Below, piece after piece: positions 16,001 through 27,543 of a DNA stretch of 64,000 bases. The notes under the pieces are model-generated. The model was not told the DNA's origin and did not search any database. It saw only the letters and a program-made list of their open reading frames with translations. Position numbers and translations under genes: made by a program. The stretch lies in the NCBI RefSeq assembly GCF_003931855.1, contig NZ_CP034248.1, positions 2,728,001 through 2,792,000 of the forward strand, in the 5' to 3' direction. Origin of the DNA: Paenibacillus lentus (lineage in GTDB: Bacteria; Bacillota; Bacilli; Paenibacillales; Paenibacillaceae). The first letter of the stretch is position 1. Each line of letters begins with the position of its first letter.

Positions 16001-17818
16001 ATGACAGATATTAGAGCAAGGCAACAAAAAATTCGGAATTTCTGTATTATTGCACATATCGACCATGGCAAATCAACGTTGGCTGACCGGATTTTGGAAT
16101 ATACCGGAGCATTGACCTCACGGGAAATGCAGCAGCAAGTGCTTGATACGATGGATTTGGAGCGAGAACGTGGAATTACGATTAAGCTGCAGGCGGTACG
16201 CCTTTCTTATCGTGCAGACGACGGTGAAGAATATGTGCTTAATTTGATCGATACGCCAGGACACGTCGATTTCACGTACGAGGTGTCCAGAAGTTTGGCG
16301 GCTTGTGAAGGGGCGCTTCTGGTCGTCGATGCTGCTCAGGGGATCGAAGCCCAGACGCTGGCTAACGTATACTTGGCATTGGATAATAATCTTGAGATTT
16401 TGCCAGTAATCAACAAGATTGACCTGCCTAGCGCTGATCCTGATCGGGTGAAGCAAGAGATTGAAGATGTGATTGGGTTGGATGCAAGCGAGGCTGTCCA
16501 TGCTTCAGCGAAAGCTGGAATCGGCATACGCGAAATTATTGAACAGGTCGTGCAGAAGGTTCCTGCGCCGACAGGAGATCCAGATGAGCCGCTTAAGGCG
16601 CTGATTTTTGACTCGCATTACGACCCTTATAAGGGTGTTATTGTCTATGTGCGCGTAATTAACGGGCATATCAAAGCGGGATCTAAGATCAAGATGATGG
16701 CGACGGGCAAGACGTTTGAGGTTATCGAGGTCGGCGCGTTTATGCCGCGGATGACGATGGTAGACGAGCTGAACATCGGTGATGTAGGGTTTATCGTAGC
16801 AGGTATTAAGACGGTAGGCGATACGCAAGTCGGGGATACGATTACGGATGCGAAGAAACCAACAGCAGAGCCACTGCCTGGCTATCGCAAAATCAATCCG
16901 ATGGTTTTCTGTGGTCTATATCCTATAGATACATCGGATTACAATGATTTGCGCGAAGCGTTGGAGAAGCTGCAGTTGAATGATGCTTCGCTGAGCTTTG
17001 AACCGGAGACGTCTAGTGCGCTTGGTTTTGGATTCCGCTGTGGATTTCTCGGTCTGCTCCATATGGACGTTATTCAAGAGCGTATTGAGCGTGAGTTCAA
17101 TATACCGCTGATTACGACTGCACCAAGTGTTATCTACAAAGTATCCTTGACCAATGGAGAAACGATCTCCATTGATAACCCGTCCAATTACCCGGAGGTT
17201 GGAAAGATCGACCACGTAGAAGAGCCTTATGTTAAGGCGTCGATTATCGTACCGAATGATTTTGTAGGAACCGTCATGGAGCTGTGCCAAAGCAAACGCG
17301 GCGAGTTCATTAACATGGAATACCTAGATACCACCCGGGTCACAATAATGTATCAAATTCCACTATCCGAAATCGTCTACGATTTCTTCGACCAGCTGAA
17401 ATCAAGTACGAAGGGGTATGCCTCCTTTGATTATGAGCTCTCAGGCTACCGCCAGTCGAATCTGGTCAAAATGGACATCCTCCTTAACGGAGAACAGGTC
17501 GATGCGTTGTCCTTCATCGTTCACAGAGAAAGGGCTTATCATCGCGGACGGGCGATCTGTGAGAAGCTTCGCGAGCTGATTCCACGTCAAATGTTCGAGG
17601 TACCAATTCAGGCTTCCGTAGGTACTAAGATTGTAGCGAGAGAGACAGTTAAGGCGATGCGCAAGAACGTTCTTGCGAAGTGCTATGGCGGTGACATCTC
17701 CCGGAAGCGTAAATTGCTGGAAAAGCAAAAAGAAGGTAAGAAGCGCATGAAGCAGGTAGGTAACGTAGAGGTGCCGCAGGAGGCGTTTATGGCGGTTTTG
17801 AAAATCGACGATAATTAA
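16001..17818 (+). CDS. lepA: Elongation factor 4 (ribosome back-translocating GTPase)
   Basis: The 605-residue translational GTPase has G1 [11 protein letters not shown]3 DTPGH, G4 NKID and the LepA-specific C-terminal domain ([38 protein letters not shown] split over the last 60 residues). It acts on stalled or mis-translocated ribosomes. The ATG at 16001 is placed 5 bases after GGTGGGGG; the GTG at 15986 overlaps the promoter side and is unlikely. lepA followed by hemW is the normal Bacillales order. Confidence 0.96.
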   Translation: MTDIRARQQKIRNFCIIAHIDHGKSTLADRILEYTGALTSREMQQQVLDTMDLERERGITIKLQAVRLSYRADDGEEYVLNLIDTPGHVDFTYEVSRSLAACEGALLVVDAAQGIEAQTLANVYLALDNNLEILPVINKIDLPSADPDRVKQEIEDVIGLDASEAVHASAKAGIGIREIIEQVVQKVPAPTGDPDEPLKALIFDSHYDPYKGVIVYVRVINGHIKAGSKIKMMATGKTFEVIEVGAFMPRMTMVDELNIGDVGFIVAGIKTVGDTQVGDTITDAKKPTAEPLPGYRKINPMVFCGLYPIDTSDYNDLREALEKLQLNDASLSFEPETSSALGFGFRCGFLGLLHMDVIQERIEREFNIPLITTAPSVIYKVSLTNGETISIDNPSNYPEVGKIDHVEEPYVKASIIVPNDFVGTVMELCQSKRGEFINMEYLDTTRVTIMYQIPLSEIVYDFFDQLKSSTKGYASFDYELSGYRQSNLVKMDILLNGEQVDALSFIVHRERAYHRGRAICEKLRELIPRQMFEVPIQASVGTKIVARETVKAMRKNVLAKCYGGDISRKRKLLEKQKEGKKRMKQVGNVEVPQEAFMAVLKIDDN

Positions 17819-17856
17819 TCGCCCCTGCTTGGCGCATATGCATAGCATAGGATTGA

Positions 17857-17886
17857 AAAGGAAAGCCGGATGGCTTTCCTTTTTCC
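17857..17886 (+). terminator. Terminator between lepA and hemW
   Basis: GGAAAGCC (17860-17867) pairs with GGCTTTCC (17872-17879) across a GGAT loop and is followed by T5. Confidence 0.75.
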
Positions 17887-17959
17887 ATAATTCATGTTCG
17901 ATAGGCAGATCAATTTTATGAAAAGTAATTTTATGAACAGGAAAAAAGGAGGCACCACC

Positions 17960-19177
17960 GTGAGCCAACAACTGAATTTGGACGGGCAGGAATTGCCTGA
18001 CTCTGATTCGCGGTTTAAGACGGCTCCCGAAGCCGTGTATATACACATTCCGTTTTGCACGAATAAATGTTTCTACTGTGATTTCAACTCGTATGTCCTT
18101 AAGGATCAGCCGGTGATGGATTATTTGCGGGCGCTTGATCAGGAGATGGAGCTGACTGTTCGCGAGACGCCACCCGGAGAGATTAAGAGCATATTCGTTG
18201 GCGGCGGTACGCCGACCGTACTTAAACCGGATGAGATGGAGTTTTTCCTCGCGTCTGTCCGCCGGCATTTTCCGAAGTGGGCTCCTGATATAGAATTTTC
18301 TATGGAAGCCAACCCTGGTACAACAGATAAGGAGAAGCTCGGCGTGATGAAGGCCGGGGGCGTCAATCGTGTGAGCTTCGGCGTACAGGCGTTTCAAAAT
18401 GAACTGTTGAGCGGGATTGGACGCATTCATAACACAGATGATGTGTATCGTAGCTTGGAGAATGCGCGAGCGGTAGGGTTGAATAACCTGTCCATCGATT
18501 TGATGTTCGGCCTGCCTAATCAAACCGTCGAAATGCTGGATTACAGCGTGTCCAAAGCACTTGAGCTCGAGCTGTCGCATTATTCTATTTATAGTCTCAA
18601 AGTGGAAGAGAATACGTTGTTTCATACGCTATATCATAAGAACCAGCTCCCGCTTCCTGAGGAAGAGGATGAATTGAAGATGTACCTGCTGTTAATGGAA
18701 CGAATGGAAAAGGCGGGATACAGGCAGTACGAGATCAGTAATTTTGCTAAATCGGGTTTTGAGAGCCGGCATAACATCACTTACTGGCGGAACGAAGATT
18801 ATTACGGCCTGGGCGCTGGCGCCCATGGATATGTAAATCGATATCGCCATGTAAACATTAAGGGCGTGAACCCATATAATGAAGCAACTAAGCAGGGACG
18901 GCCGCTTCTGGATCGGTTCGAGGTATCCCGTGAGGAAGCGATGGAGGATTTCGTCATGGTGGGCCTGCGCGTATTAGAGGGCATTTCGGATGAACGTTTT
19001 CGGCGTCAATTTGGGGTTTCGCTGGATGAAGTGTTCGGGGATCAATTTAATAAAATGCTGAATGCCGGATTGCTTGAAAAGACAGCTTCAATTCCAGGCT
19101 ATCGGCTAAGCAAGAAGGGGATATTGTTTGGCAATGAGGTGTTTGCCGAATTTATAGGTGCCTTGGGCGGAAAATAA
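17960..19177 (+). CDS. hemW: Radical SAM heme chaperone HemW (coproporphyrinogen oxidase-like)
   Basis: The 405-residue protein has the HemW cysteine motif PFCTNKCFYCDF (Cys33, Cys37, Cys40), which binds the radical-SAM 4Fe-4S cluster. GGGTPT and SIDLMFGLPNQT follow, and a C-terminal HemN-like domain ends it. The family transfers heme and is not the oxidase HemN. The GTG at 17960 lies 7 bases after AAGGAGG; an upstream ATG would add 22 unconserved residues. It follows lepA with only a terminator between. Confidence 0.93.
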   Translation: MSQQLNLDGQELPDSDSRFKTAPEAVYIHIPFCTNKCFYCDFNSYVLKDQPVMDYLRALDQEMELTVRETPPGEIKSIFVGGGTPTVLKPDEMEFFLASVRRHFPKWAPDIEFSMEANPGTTDKEKLGVMKAGGVNRVSFGVQAFQNELLSGIGRIHNTDDVYRSLENARAVGLNNLSIDLMFGLPNQTVEMLDYSVSKALELELSHYSIYSLKVEENTLFHTLYHKNQLPLPEEEDELKMYLLLMERMEKAGYRQYEISNFAKSGFESRHNITYWRNEDYYGLGAGAHGYVNRYRHVNIKGVNPYNEATKQGRPLLDRFEVSREEAMEDFVMVGLRVLEGISDERFRRQFGVSLDEVFGDQFNKMLNAGLLEKTASIPGYRLSKKGILFGNEVFAEFIGALGGK

Positions 19178-19247
19178 TATATTGAACTTATATACGCTTT
19201 GTTGTATATTTATTCATATTATTGTACCGGGTCGAGGAGGGATCAGC

Positions 19248-19718
19248 ATGCCTGCAACAACAGCTGTGTGCAGAAGGGCGAAACTGGAAGATGTAGAGCC
19301 TCTATTTCAAATGATTGATGGATATGCCCAGCGGGGAATTATGCTGCCGCGCTCGAGAGAGATGCTGAGTCGGCAGATTAATGATTTTGTGGTTACAGAA
19401 GTAGATGGCTTGGTTGTTGGATGCGGATCCCTATGCCAACTAGGTGAAGAACTCGTAGAAATCCGGTCGCTCGGTATTTCGGAAGGCTATAAAGGACGCG
19501 GCCTCGGTTCGTTACTCGTGGCGCAGCTGGTCGAGGAAGCGAAAAACCTTGGCATTCCGAAAGTTATGGCACTTACTTATGAAGTTTCTTTTTTTCTGAA
19601 AAACGGGTTTGAGGTCGTGGAGAAGGACATTTTTCCAGAGAAAGTCTGGACGGATTGCATCCATTGCCCGAAGCAACATGCCTGTGATGAAATAGCGGTA
19701 CTTAAGATACTGAACTGA
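19248..19718 (+). CDS. GNAT acetyltransferase, ArgA-like
   Basis: The 156-residue protein has a single GNAT domain: RRAKLEDVEPLFQMI at the N-terminus, then EIRSLGISEGYKGRGLGSLLV carrying the acetyl-CoA loop. The C-terminus VWTDCIHCPKQHACDE, with its cysteines, is typical of short N-acetylglutamate-synthase-like proteins found alone in many Gram-positives. Arginine biosynthesis is thus a guess; no other arg gene is near. The ATG at 19248 follows GAGGAGGG. The stop lies about 40 bases before the hrcA operator. Confidence 0.7.
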   Translation: MPATTAVCRRAKLEDVEPLFQMIDGYAQRGIMLPRSREMLSRQINDFVVTEVDGLVVGCGSLCQLGEELVEIRSLGISEGYKGRGLGSLLVAQLVEEAKNLGIPKVMALTYEVSFFLKNGFEVVEKDIFPEKVWTDCIHCPKQHACDEIAVLKILN

Positions 19719-19719
19719 C

Positions 19720-19787
19720 TTGACAATCGTCTTGTCGGTTTGGTATTTTTGTAATAGCGTTTAGCACTCGATATGACCGAGTGCTAA
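19720..19787 (+). promoter_or_regulatory. hrcA operon promoter with CIRCE operator
   Basis: TTGACA (19720-19725) with TATTTT (19744-19749; 18-bp spacer) gives a plausible sigma-A promoter. CIRCE, TTAGCACTC-N9-GAGTGCTAA, is perfect at 19761-19787 and lies over the predicted start of transcription. HrcA binds here when GroEL keeps it active, repressing hrcA-grpE-dnaK-dnaJ. Confidence 0.95.
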
Positions 19788-19819
19788 CGACACGGTCAAA
19801 TGTTATGGGAGGGATTTTC

Positions 19820-20854
19820 ATGTTAACGGAACGCCAGAGAATGATTTTAACAGCTATTGTAGATGATTATATTCGTTCGGCGGAGCCGGTGGGATCCCGA
19901 AGCATTTCAAAACGTGGGGATGTCGGCTACAGTCCGGCAACGATTCGTAATGAAATGGCAGATTTGGAGGAGCTCGGATTTCTGGAGCAGCCTCATACAT
20001 CAGCAGGCCGTATTCCATCTCACAAAGGATACCGATATTATGTTGATCATATGATGCCCCTGAACCGTCTGACCTCGGATGAGCTAGCAACAATGAAATC
20101 ATTTTATGCCGAGAAGCTTAATGCGACTGAACAGGTCATTCAGCATGCGGGCACGATTTTGTCGCATATGACGAACTATACCTCTATTCTGCTTGGACCT
20201 GAAGTATTCCATACTTCTTTACGTCATTTTCAGCTGCTGTCTTTAAATGAGACAACGGCAGTAGCCATTATTGTGACGAATACAGGCCAGGTAGAGAATA
20301 AGACGGTCACTATTCCGCCCGGCGTATCGATCTCCGAAATGGAGAAGGTTGTCAACCTGCTCAATCATAGACTGGCTGGAGTGCCAATCTATAAATTAAA
20401 ATCCGCACTGTACAACGAAATCGGTCAAGAAATGCAGCGGCATATCGACCATTTCGAGGATTTGATGAAGGTGTTGGATGAAGCGCTGGATAGCGACGGA
20501 ACCGAAGGGCAACGCCTGTTTCTTAGCGGAACTACGAATATGCTGACGCAGCCTGAATTCCGGGATGTGAATAAGGTGAAGAGCATACTTGACCTGTTGG
20601 AGGAAACGCCGACATTGATGAAAATGCTGGCATCCGCACAGGCCGGGACAGGCATTCAGGTACGTATCGGTACAGAGAACAAACATGAAGCTTTTGCAAA
20701 TTGCAGTTTGATTACAGCAACCTATGCCATTGAAGGCGGCGCTGTAGGCACGATCGGTATTTTGGGACCGACAAGAATGGAGTATGCCCGGGTCATGCGG
20801 ATTTTGGATATGCTATCTAAGGATTTAACAGAATTCCTGTCCCGCTTACATTAA
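19820..20854 (+). CDS. hrcA: Heat-inducible transcription repressor HrcA
   Basis: The 344-residue protein starts MLTERQRMILTAIVDDYIRS, the winged-helix DNA-binding domain with SPATIRNEMADLEELGFLEQ as recognition region. The HrcA dimerisation and inserted domains follow, ending with GTIGILGPTRMEYARVM. The start at 19820 follows GGGAGGG and gives the family N-terminus; a start 39 bases upstream would overlap CIRCE. It represses its own operon through the operator just upstream. Confidence 0.97.
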   Translation: MLTERQRMILTAIVDDYIRSAEPVGSRSISKRGDVGYSPATIRNEMADLEELGFLEQPHTSAGRIPSHKGYRYYVDHMMPLNRLTSDELATMKSFYAEKLNATEQVIQHAGTILSHMTNYTSILLGPEVFHTSLRHFQLLSLNETTAVAIIVTNTGQVENKTVTIPPGVSISEMEKVVNLLNHRLAGVPIYKLKSALYNEIGQEMQRHIDHFEDLMKVLDEALDSDGTEGQRLFLSGTTNMLTQPEFRDVNKVKSILDLLEETPTLMKMLASAQAGTGIQVRIGTENKHEAFANCSLITATYAIEGGAVGTIGILGPTRMEYARVMRILDMLSKDLTEFLSRLH

Positions 20855-20902
20855 TCTGAGCATGATAATTATGTTTTACCGTATGTTAAGGAGGTGAACA
20901 TC

Positions 20903-21520
20903 TTGAAGGAACAAGAACCGATTCAAGACAACATCAATACGAATGTAGAGGAAGAAATTGAAATGAATGATCATGTGAATCAAGAACATACAGCAGACGA
21001 GAACAGCATACCGGAGGAGGACACTGCAGGCAAACGAGAGGCTTCCGAGTCCACTGCACCTGAAGAAGGCAATGCAGAGCTTGCAGCGCTGCGCGCAGAA
21101 TTGGAAGAGCAGCAGCAAAGATTGCTGAGAGCGCAGGCGGATTTCGACAACTTCCGCAGACGTACGCAAAAGGAGAAAGAAGAACTAGGGAAGTACGCTT
21201 CCGCTAAACTGATTACCGAGCTGCTGCCAGTCATAGATAATTTCGAACGAGCTTTGGCCAGCGGTGAGCAGGGTACGGATGTCACTTCCTATGCCAAAGG
21301 TGTGGAAATGATTTTCCGCCAGCTGGAAGGCGTCTTGGGCAGCGAAGGCCTGAAGGCGATGGAAACCGTCGGAGAGCCGTTCAATCCTGAATTCCATCAG
21401 GCGATTATGCAGGTGGAGTCGGACGAACATGAAGAGGGCATCGTTGTCGAAGAAGTGCAGAAAGGGTATATGTTGAAGGACAAGGTACTTCGCCCAGCGA
21501 TGGTCAAGGTTAGCGGTTAA
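20903..21520 (+). CDS. grpE: GrpE nucleotide exchange factor
   Basis: The 205-residue protein has an acidic disordered N-terminus (about 1-55), a long helix with RLLRAQADFDNFRRRTQKE and a beta-domain with FNPEFHQAIMQVE and GYMLKDKVLRPAMVKV. It releases ADP from DnaK. The start is TTG at 20903, 8 bases after AAGGAGG; the GTG at 20894 lies inside the ribosome site. Confidence 0.96.
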   Translation: MKEQEPIQDNINTNVEEEIEMNDHVNQEHTADENSIPEEDTAGKREASESTAPEEGNAELAALRAELEEQQQRLLRAQADFDNFRRRTQKEKEELGKYASAKLITELLPVIDNFERALASGEQGTDVTSYAKGVEMIFRQLEGVLGSEGLKAMETVGEPFNPEFHQAIMQVESDEHEEGIVVEEVQKGYMLKDKVLRPAMVKVSG

Positions 21521-23440
<1,920 letters not shown>

Positions 23441-23484
23441 TCATTGCACGTTAAGCGTTGGTTAGAACAATACACTTGGTGAAC

Positions 23485-23532
23485 CGGGAAGGTCAAAGCG
23501 CGGGGCATTCCGTGCTTTGACTTTCCTTTTGC
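23485..23532 (+). terminator. Terminator-like hairpin between dnaK and dnaJ
   Basis: GGAAGGTCAAAGC (23487-23499) pairs with GCTTTGAC-TTTCC (23514-23526), followed by TTTT. It probably lowers dnaJ read-through relative to dnaK. Confidence 0.65.
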
Positions 23533-23589
23533 CGGATAAGGGGACTATCTAGCGTTTACCATAGCAATAGCAATAGTGGGGGTGGAAGG

Positions 23590-24708
23590 ATGGCTGAAAA
23601 GCGCGATTACTATGAGGTGCTTGGCGTTGGCAAGAGCGCCTCGGATGATGAGATCAAGAAAGCTTATCGCAAGCTGGCGCGTCAGTATCACCCTGACGTG
23701 AACAAGGCGCCGGATGCGGAAGATAAGTTTAAAGAAGTTAAAGAAGCTTACGACGTCCTAAGCGATTCGGGAAAACGTGCTCGGTACGACCAATACGGCC
23801 ATATTGATCCGAACCAAGGAATGGGCGGCGGATTTTCCGGTGCGGATTTCGGAGGTTTTGGCGATATTTTTGATATGTTCTTCGGCGGCGGCGGTCGCCG
23901 GGATCCAAACGCGCCGCAGCGCGGAAATGATCTGCAGTATACGATGACGATCGAATTCAAGGAGGCCGTCTTCGGTAAAGAGAGCGACATCACGATTCCA
24001 CGTACGGAAAATTGCGATACATGCTTTGGCTCCGGTGCAAAACCGGGAACGAAGCCGGAGACTTGTTCCGTTTGCCGGGGTACTGGACAAGAGGAAGTGG
24101 TTCAAAATACGCCGTTCGGCCGGATGGTGAACCGCCGTGCTTGCAGCAGCTGTTCGGGCAGAGGACAGATCATTAAAGAGAAGTGTTCAACTTGCCAGGG
24201 CAGCGGAAAAGTAAAGAAGCAGCGTAAAATCCATGTTCGCATTCCAGCCGGGGTAGATGACGGCGCGCAATTGCGGATGACTGGCGAAGGGGAAGGCGGC
24301 CTGCGCGGTGGCCCGGCCGGGGACTTATACATCGTCATTCGTGTGAAGTCGCATGACTTCTTCGAGCGTGAGGGCGATGATATTTACTGTGAGGTTCCAT
24401 TAACCTTTGCGCAAGCGGCGCTCGGGGATGAAATCGAAATTCCGACGCTAACCGAGAAGGTGAAGCTGAAAGTACCGGCAGGCACTCAGACAGGTACCTA
24501 TTTCCGTCTTAAAGGCAAAGGTGTTCCGCGGCTGCGTGGCATCGGTCAGGGCGACCAGCATATTAAGGTTGTCGTCGTGACGCCAAGCAAGCTGAGTGAG
24601 GAGCAGAAAGAGTTGCTACGGCAATTTGCCGCTATGAGCGGAGAGCATACGCATGAAAATGAGCAATCGTTCTTTGATCGGATGAAGCGGGCATTCCGTG
24701 GAGATTGA
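23590..24708 (+). CDS. dnaJ: Chaperone protein DnaJ (Hsp40)
   Basis: The 372-residue type I J-protein has a J-domain with YHPDVNK, a Gly/Phe-rich region (about 75-110) and four zinc-finger repeats of CxxCxGxG type ([32 protein letters not shown]). C-terminal substrate-binding domains follow. It activates DnaK's ATPase and delivers substrates. The ATG is preceded by a GGGGGTGG ribosome site. It is the last gene of the heat-shock operon. Confidence 0.98.
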   Translation: MAEKRDYYEVLGVGKSASDDEIKKAYRKLARQYHPDVNKAPDAEDKFKEVKEAYDVLSDSGKRARYDQYGHIDPNQGMGGGFSGADFGGFGDIFDMFFGGGGRRDPNAPQRGNDLQYTMTIEFKEAVFGKESDITIPRTENCDTCFGSGAKPGTKPETCSVCRGTGQEEVVQNTPFGRMVNRRACSSCSGRGQIIKEKCSTCQGSGKVKKQRKIHVRIPAGVDDGAQLRMTGEGEGGLRGGPAGDLYIVIRVKSHDFFEREGDDIYCEVPLTFAQAALGDEIEIPTLTEKVKLKVPAGTQTGTYFRLKGKGVPRLRGIGQGDQHIKVVVVTPSKLSEEQKELLRQFAAMSGEHTHENEQSFFDRMKRAFRGD

Positions 24709-24785
24709 TCAATAACGAGATCAATCCGGCTATGATTCATCGCTTGTTGAGCTGAATAGCTGAAGAGAGAGTTAAGGAACAAGTT

Positions 24786-24818
24786 AGGCCGATGTCTTGA
24801 TGACATCGGTCTTTTCTT
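24786..24818 (+). terminator. Terminator of the heat-shock operon
   Basis: CCGATGTC (24789-24796) pairs with GACATCGG (24802-24809) over a 5-base loop, followed by TCTTTTC. Confidence 0.75.
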
Positions 24819-24952
24819 ATATGCGAGATTACTGGCCTTCCCTAGAAAAATAATTCGTGAAATGTGTACAGGCATTATAAAAACTTCACAGCGCAAGGGC
24901 TGTTGGCAGGGTAAAATACAACATGAGTTAGAAGCAGCAGGAGGGGATCGTT

Positions 24953-26578
24953 GTGAAGAGAAAACAAATATTCCGTCTGCAGACCACGATTACCTTATTA
25001 GTGTGTCTTGTTCTCGCCTTCGTATTGTTGATTATATATTTCATGTTCAGTCAGCAATTCAAAAATCAAACCAGGCGTAATTTAGAAGAAAGGGTTGTTG
25101 CCGTATCGCGAACGATGGCTCTTACGCCTTCTGTGCAGGAGGCACTGGGCAACCCGCAAAGTTCATTCAACATTCAACAGTATGCGAATAAGATTCGGCG
25201 ACTTAACGATGTTGAATTTGTCGTGGTGATTGATATGGAAGGCATCCGTAGATCCCACCCGGTTCCGGAGCTAGTTGGGCAGCATGTTGCTGGAGGAGAT
25301 GAGCAGCCCGTTCTGTCTCGCGGAGAGCATAAAATTTCAATCGCTGAAGGTACGCTGGGCACTTCTCTGCGGGCATACGTTCCGGTTTTTAATGCGGAGG
25401 GTAGCCAGGTCGGAGCGGTTCTGACAGGAGTATTGCTTCGGCGGGTATCCGCAGAAGCATCTAGGAATCAATGGATTCTATATTGGGGACTTGGACTCGG
25501 CGGGGGGATCGGTGCCATCGGGGCGTATTTGCTAGCTCGTAAAATTAAACAAACCATTTATGATATGGAGCCGTTCGAAATCGCTAAACTGCTGAAAGAA
25601 CGAAACGCGATGCTTCAGTCGGCGAAAGAAGGAATTATTGCGGTAGACGAGCATTTGCAGGTTACGCTGCTCAATGAAGAGGGACGCAGATTGTTTAGGC
25701 AAGCGGGATTACCTGCCAAGCTAGTGGATGAAGATATTAGGAGCATTTGGCCAGGTTTGGGGTGCGATAAGATATTACGCACAGGCGAGTCTGTTTCAGA
25801 TGAAGAAGTAGAACTAGGAGCGGTAATCGTACGCGTGAGCAGTGTTCCTATTCTAGTGAACGGAGAGGTTGCGGGAGTCATTGCGACCTTCAGAGATAAG
25901 ACAGAAATCCGGATGATGAATGAGCGATTATCAGGGCTGTCATCCTACGCAGAAGCATTGCGGGCTCAAGCTCATGAATTTCGAAACAAGCTTCACGTCA
26001 TCTATGGAATGGCTCACATGGCGTATTACGATCAATTGCAAGCGTATATTTCTGAGACGCTCCAGACGCATGAATCCGAAGTGGGAGCAGTCACAGAGCA
26101 AATTAGAGATCAAGTCATGGCCGGGTTCATCTTGGGAAAAATGAGCAGAGCCCGGGAGGCGGGCATTGATTTCGTGCTTCTGAAGCATAGCTCACTACCC
26201 GAGCCAAGCCGCAGTGAAGTGATGCATCACTTAATAACGATATTGGGAAATTTATTCGATAATGCAATGGAATCGTTGAAAGCCGAGCATCTCGGCCTTG
26301 AAGATCCGCTGATCGAGCTCTCTGTTTGTTATGAAGAACGCACAGGTGAGCTGAATTGTATTATTCGAGATAATGGCAGCGGGATTAGCGAGGAAATCCA
26401 AACTGCGATATACGACAAAGGGTTTTCCACCAAAGGAGATGATCGGGGAATGGGACTATATCTCGTCATGCTGAGGGTAAAAGAACTTGGCGGCAGAATA
26501 GATTGTCTATCCCGGAGGGGCGAAGGGACTCAATTTACTGTTAGCGTGCCATATGCCGTAAAGGATGCGGTGATATGA
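24953..26578 (+). CDS. Sensor histidine kinase of the CitA/DcuS family
   Basis: The 541-residue protein has a first membrane helix (12-33), an extracytoplasmic PAS-like sensor (about 35-170) with the DMEGIRRSHPVPELVG signature of dicarboxylate/citrate sensors, and a second helix (about 175-195). A cytoplasmic PAS domain (about 215-320) follows, then the phosphoacceptor His341 in RAQAHEFRNKLHVI and an HATPase domain with NLFDNAMESL, DNGSGI and GMGLYL. The GTG start follows AGGAGGGG. It overlaps the response regulator by the bases ATGA. The ligand is probably a carboxylate, judged from family and from the fumarate-reductase-like gene downstream. Confidence 0.9.
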   Translation: MKRKQIFRLQTTITLLVCLVLAFVLLIIYFMFSQQFKNQTRRNLEERVVAVSRTMALTPSVQEALGNPQSSFNIQQYANKIRRLNDVEFVVVIDMEGIRRSHPVPELVGQHVAGGDEQPVLSRGEHKISIAEGTLGTSLRAYVPVFNAEGSQVGAVLTGVLLRRVSAEASRNQWILYWGLGLGGGIGAIGAYLLARKIKQTIYDMEPFEIAKLLKERNAMLQSAKEGIIAVDEHLQVTLLNEEGRRLFRQAGLPAKLVDEDIRSIWPGLGCDKILRTGESVSDEEVELGAVIVRVSSVPILVNGEVAGVIATFRDKTEIRMMNERLSGLSSYAEALRAQAHEFRNKLHVIYGMAHMAYYDQLQAYISETLQTHESEVGAVTEQIRDQVMAGFILGKMSRAREAGIDFVLLKHSSLPEPSRSEVMHHLITILGNLFDNAMESLKAEHLGLEDPLIELSVCYEERTGELNCIIRDNGSGISEEIQTAIYDKGFSTKGDDRGMGLYLVMLRVKELGGRIDCLSRRGEGTQFTVSVPYAVKDAVI

Positions 26579-27288
26579 TCCGTGTACTGATTGTTGAAGA
26601 TGATCCTATGGTGGCACAGTTTAATCGGTGTTATTTGGAACAGGTCAGTGGATATCAATGCATCGGAGCGGCAGCTTCTGTGGAAGAGGCTGAGGCATTA
26701 TTAGAAAACGCCAGGCCGGAGCTTATTTTACTTGATTTATTTATGCGAAAAAAGGGCGGTTTCGACCTGCTTAATAAAATACGCAGCAATGATACGAATA
26801 TCGACGTTATTGTTATATCAGCGGCCCGAGATCCAGAGAGCATTAAGAAGGCATTGCAATATGGCGCAGTTGATTATTTGATTAAGCCCTTCAACTTCTC
26901 AAGATTTAAAGCGGCCTTGGAGAGTTATCGAGAAACCTATTACCGCATGAATACACCGGATAGTATAAGCCAAGACGATCTGGATCAGCTTATAGGAAGA
27001 TCTCCCAATAAAGGGGGGAATACAGCCATGCAAAGCTTGCCAAAAGGCTTGACCTCAGGGACGCTGAAAATATTATGGGAAGCTATTGAGAAGCATGGCC
27101 GCAGTTTTTCAACTGAGGAACTCGCACAGCTGTCGGGAATATCACGTGTGTCCGTTCGAAAATATCTTGCTTTTCTACTGGAGATCGGAGTGCTGCAATC
27201 AGAGTTGATTTACGGGACAGGGGGAAGGCCCTTGGATAAATTTTGGGTATTTCCGGATAAATCTCAAGTAGTAGAGACGTATTTTTAA
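26575..27288 (+). CDS. Response regulator of the CitB/DcuR family
   Basis: The 237-residue protein has a receiver domain with the acidic pocket EDD (8-10), phosphoacceptor Asp54 in LILLDLFMRKKGG and the Lys of YLIKPFNFSRF. A C-terminal helix-turn-helix (ELAQLSGISRVSVRKYLAFL) follows, in the arrangement of CitB/DctR regulators. It is translated together with the kinase (4-base overlap). Its likely target is the flavoprotein unit that starts about 250 bases downstream. Confidence 0.9.
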   Translation: MIRVLIVEDDPMVAQFNRCYLEQVSGYQCIGAAASVEEAEALLENARPELILLDLFMRKKGGFDLLNKIRSNDTNIDVIVISAARDPESIKKALQYGAVDYLIKPFNFSRFKAALESYRETYYRMNTPDSISQDDLDQLIGRSPNKGGNTAMQSLPKGLTSGTLKILWEAIEKHGRSFSTEELAQLSGISRVSVRKYLAFLLEIGVLQSELIYGTGGRPLDKFWVFPDKSQVVETYF

Positions 27289-27310
27289 AATTTGATTATG
27301 GTGCCTTCGG

Positions 27311-27352
27311 AGACCCTCGTCATTGATTTGCAAATGGCGGGGGTTTTTATTT
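27311..27352 (+). terminator. Terminator after the two-component system
   Basis: ACCCTCGTCATT (27313-27324) pairs imperfectly with AATGGCGGGGGT (27333-27344), followed by TTTTATTT. Confidence 0.65.
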
Positions 27353-27472
27353 GGGATTCAGTTGGTAAGGTATCGCCTTTAGTTCTCACAGCTCCTGTTG
27401 GCCTTCCCGCTTACATTACTTAAATAACGATTTCAGTACTTACAAAATCTGTTCGAGAGGCGGAAGCATCTA

Positions 27473-27502
27473 TACAATATTAAACATGTGAAAACATGCA
27501 CA
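27473..27502 (+). promoter_or_regulatory. Candidate promoter and FNR/CRP-like site before the flavoprotein gene
   Basis: TACAAT (27473-27478) has no good -35, as in activator-dependent promoters. TGTGA-N6-GCACA at 27487-27502 differs from the FNR/CRP consensus TGTGA-N6-TCACA at one position. Its placement downstream of the TACAAT box does not fit class II activation, so the regulatory meaning is unclear. Confidence 0.3.
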
Positions 27503-27543
27503 ATGTCAAATTGCTGCAACAACAAAATGAAGAGGGGAACAGC

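Noticed and set aside
17441-18625. 394-codon minus-strand frame
   Set aside because: It is antisense to lepA and hemW, spans their junction and has no domain; a composition artefact.
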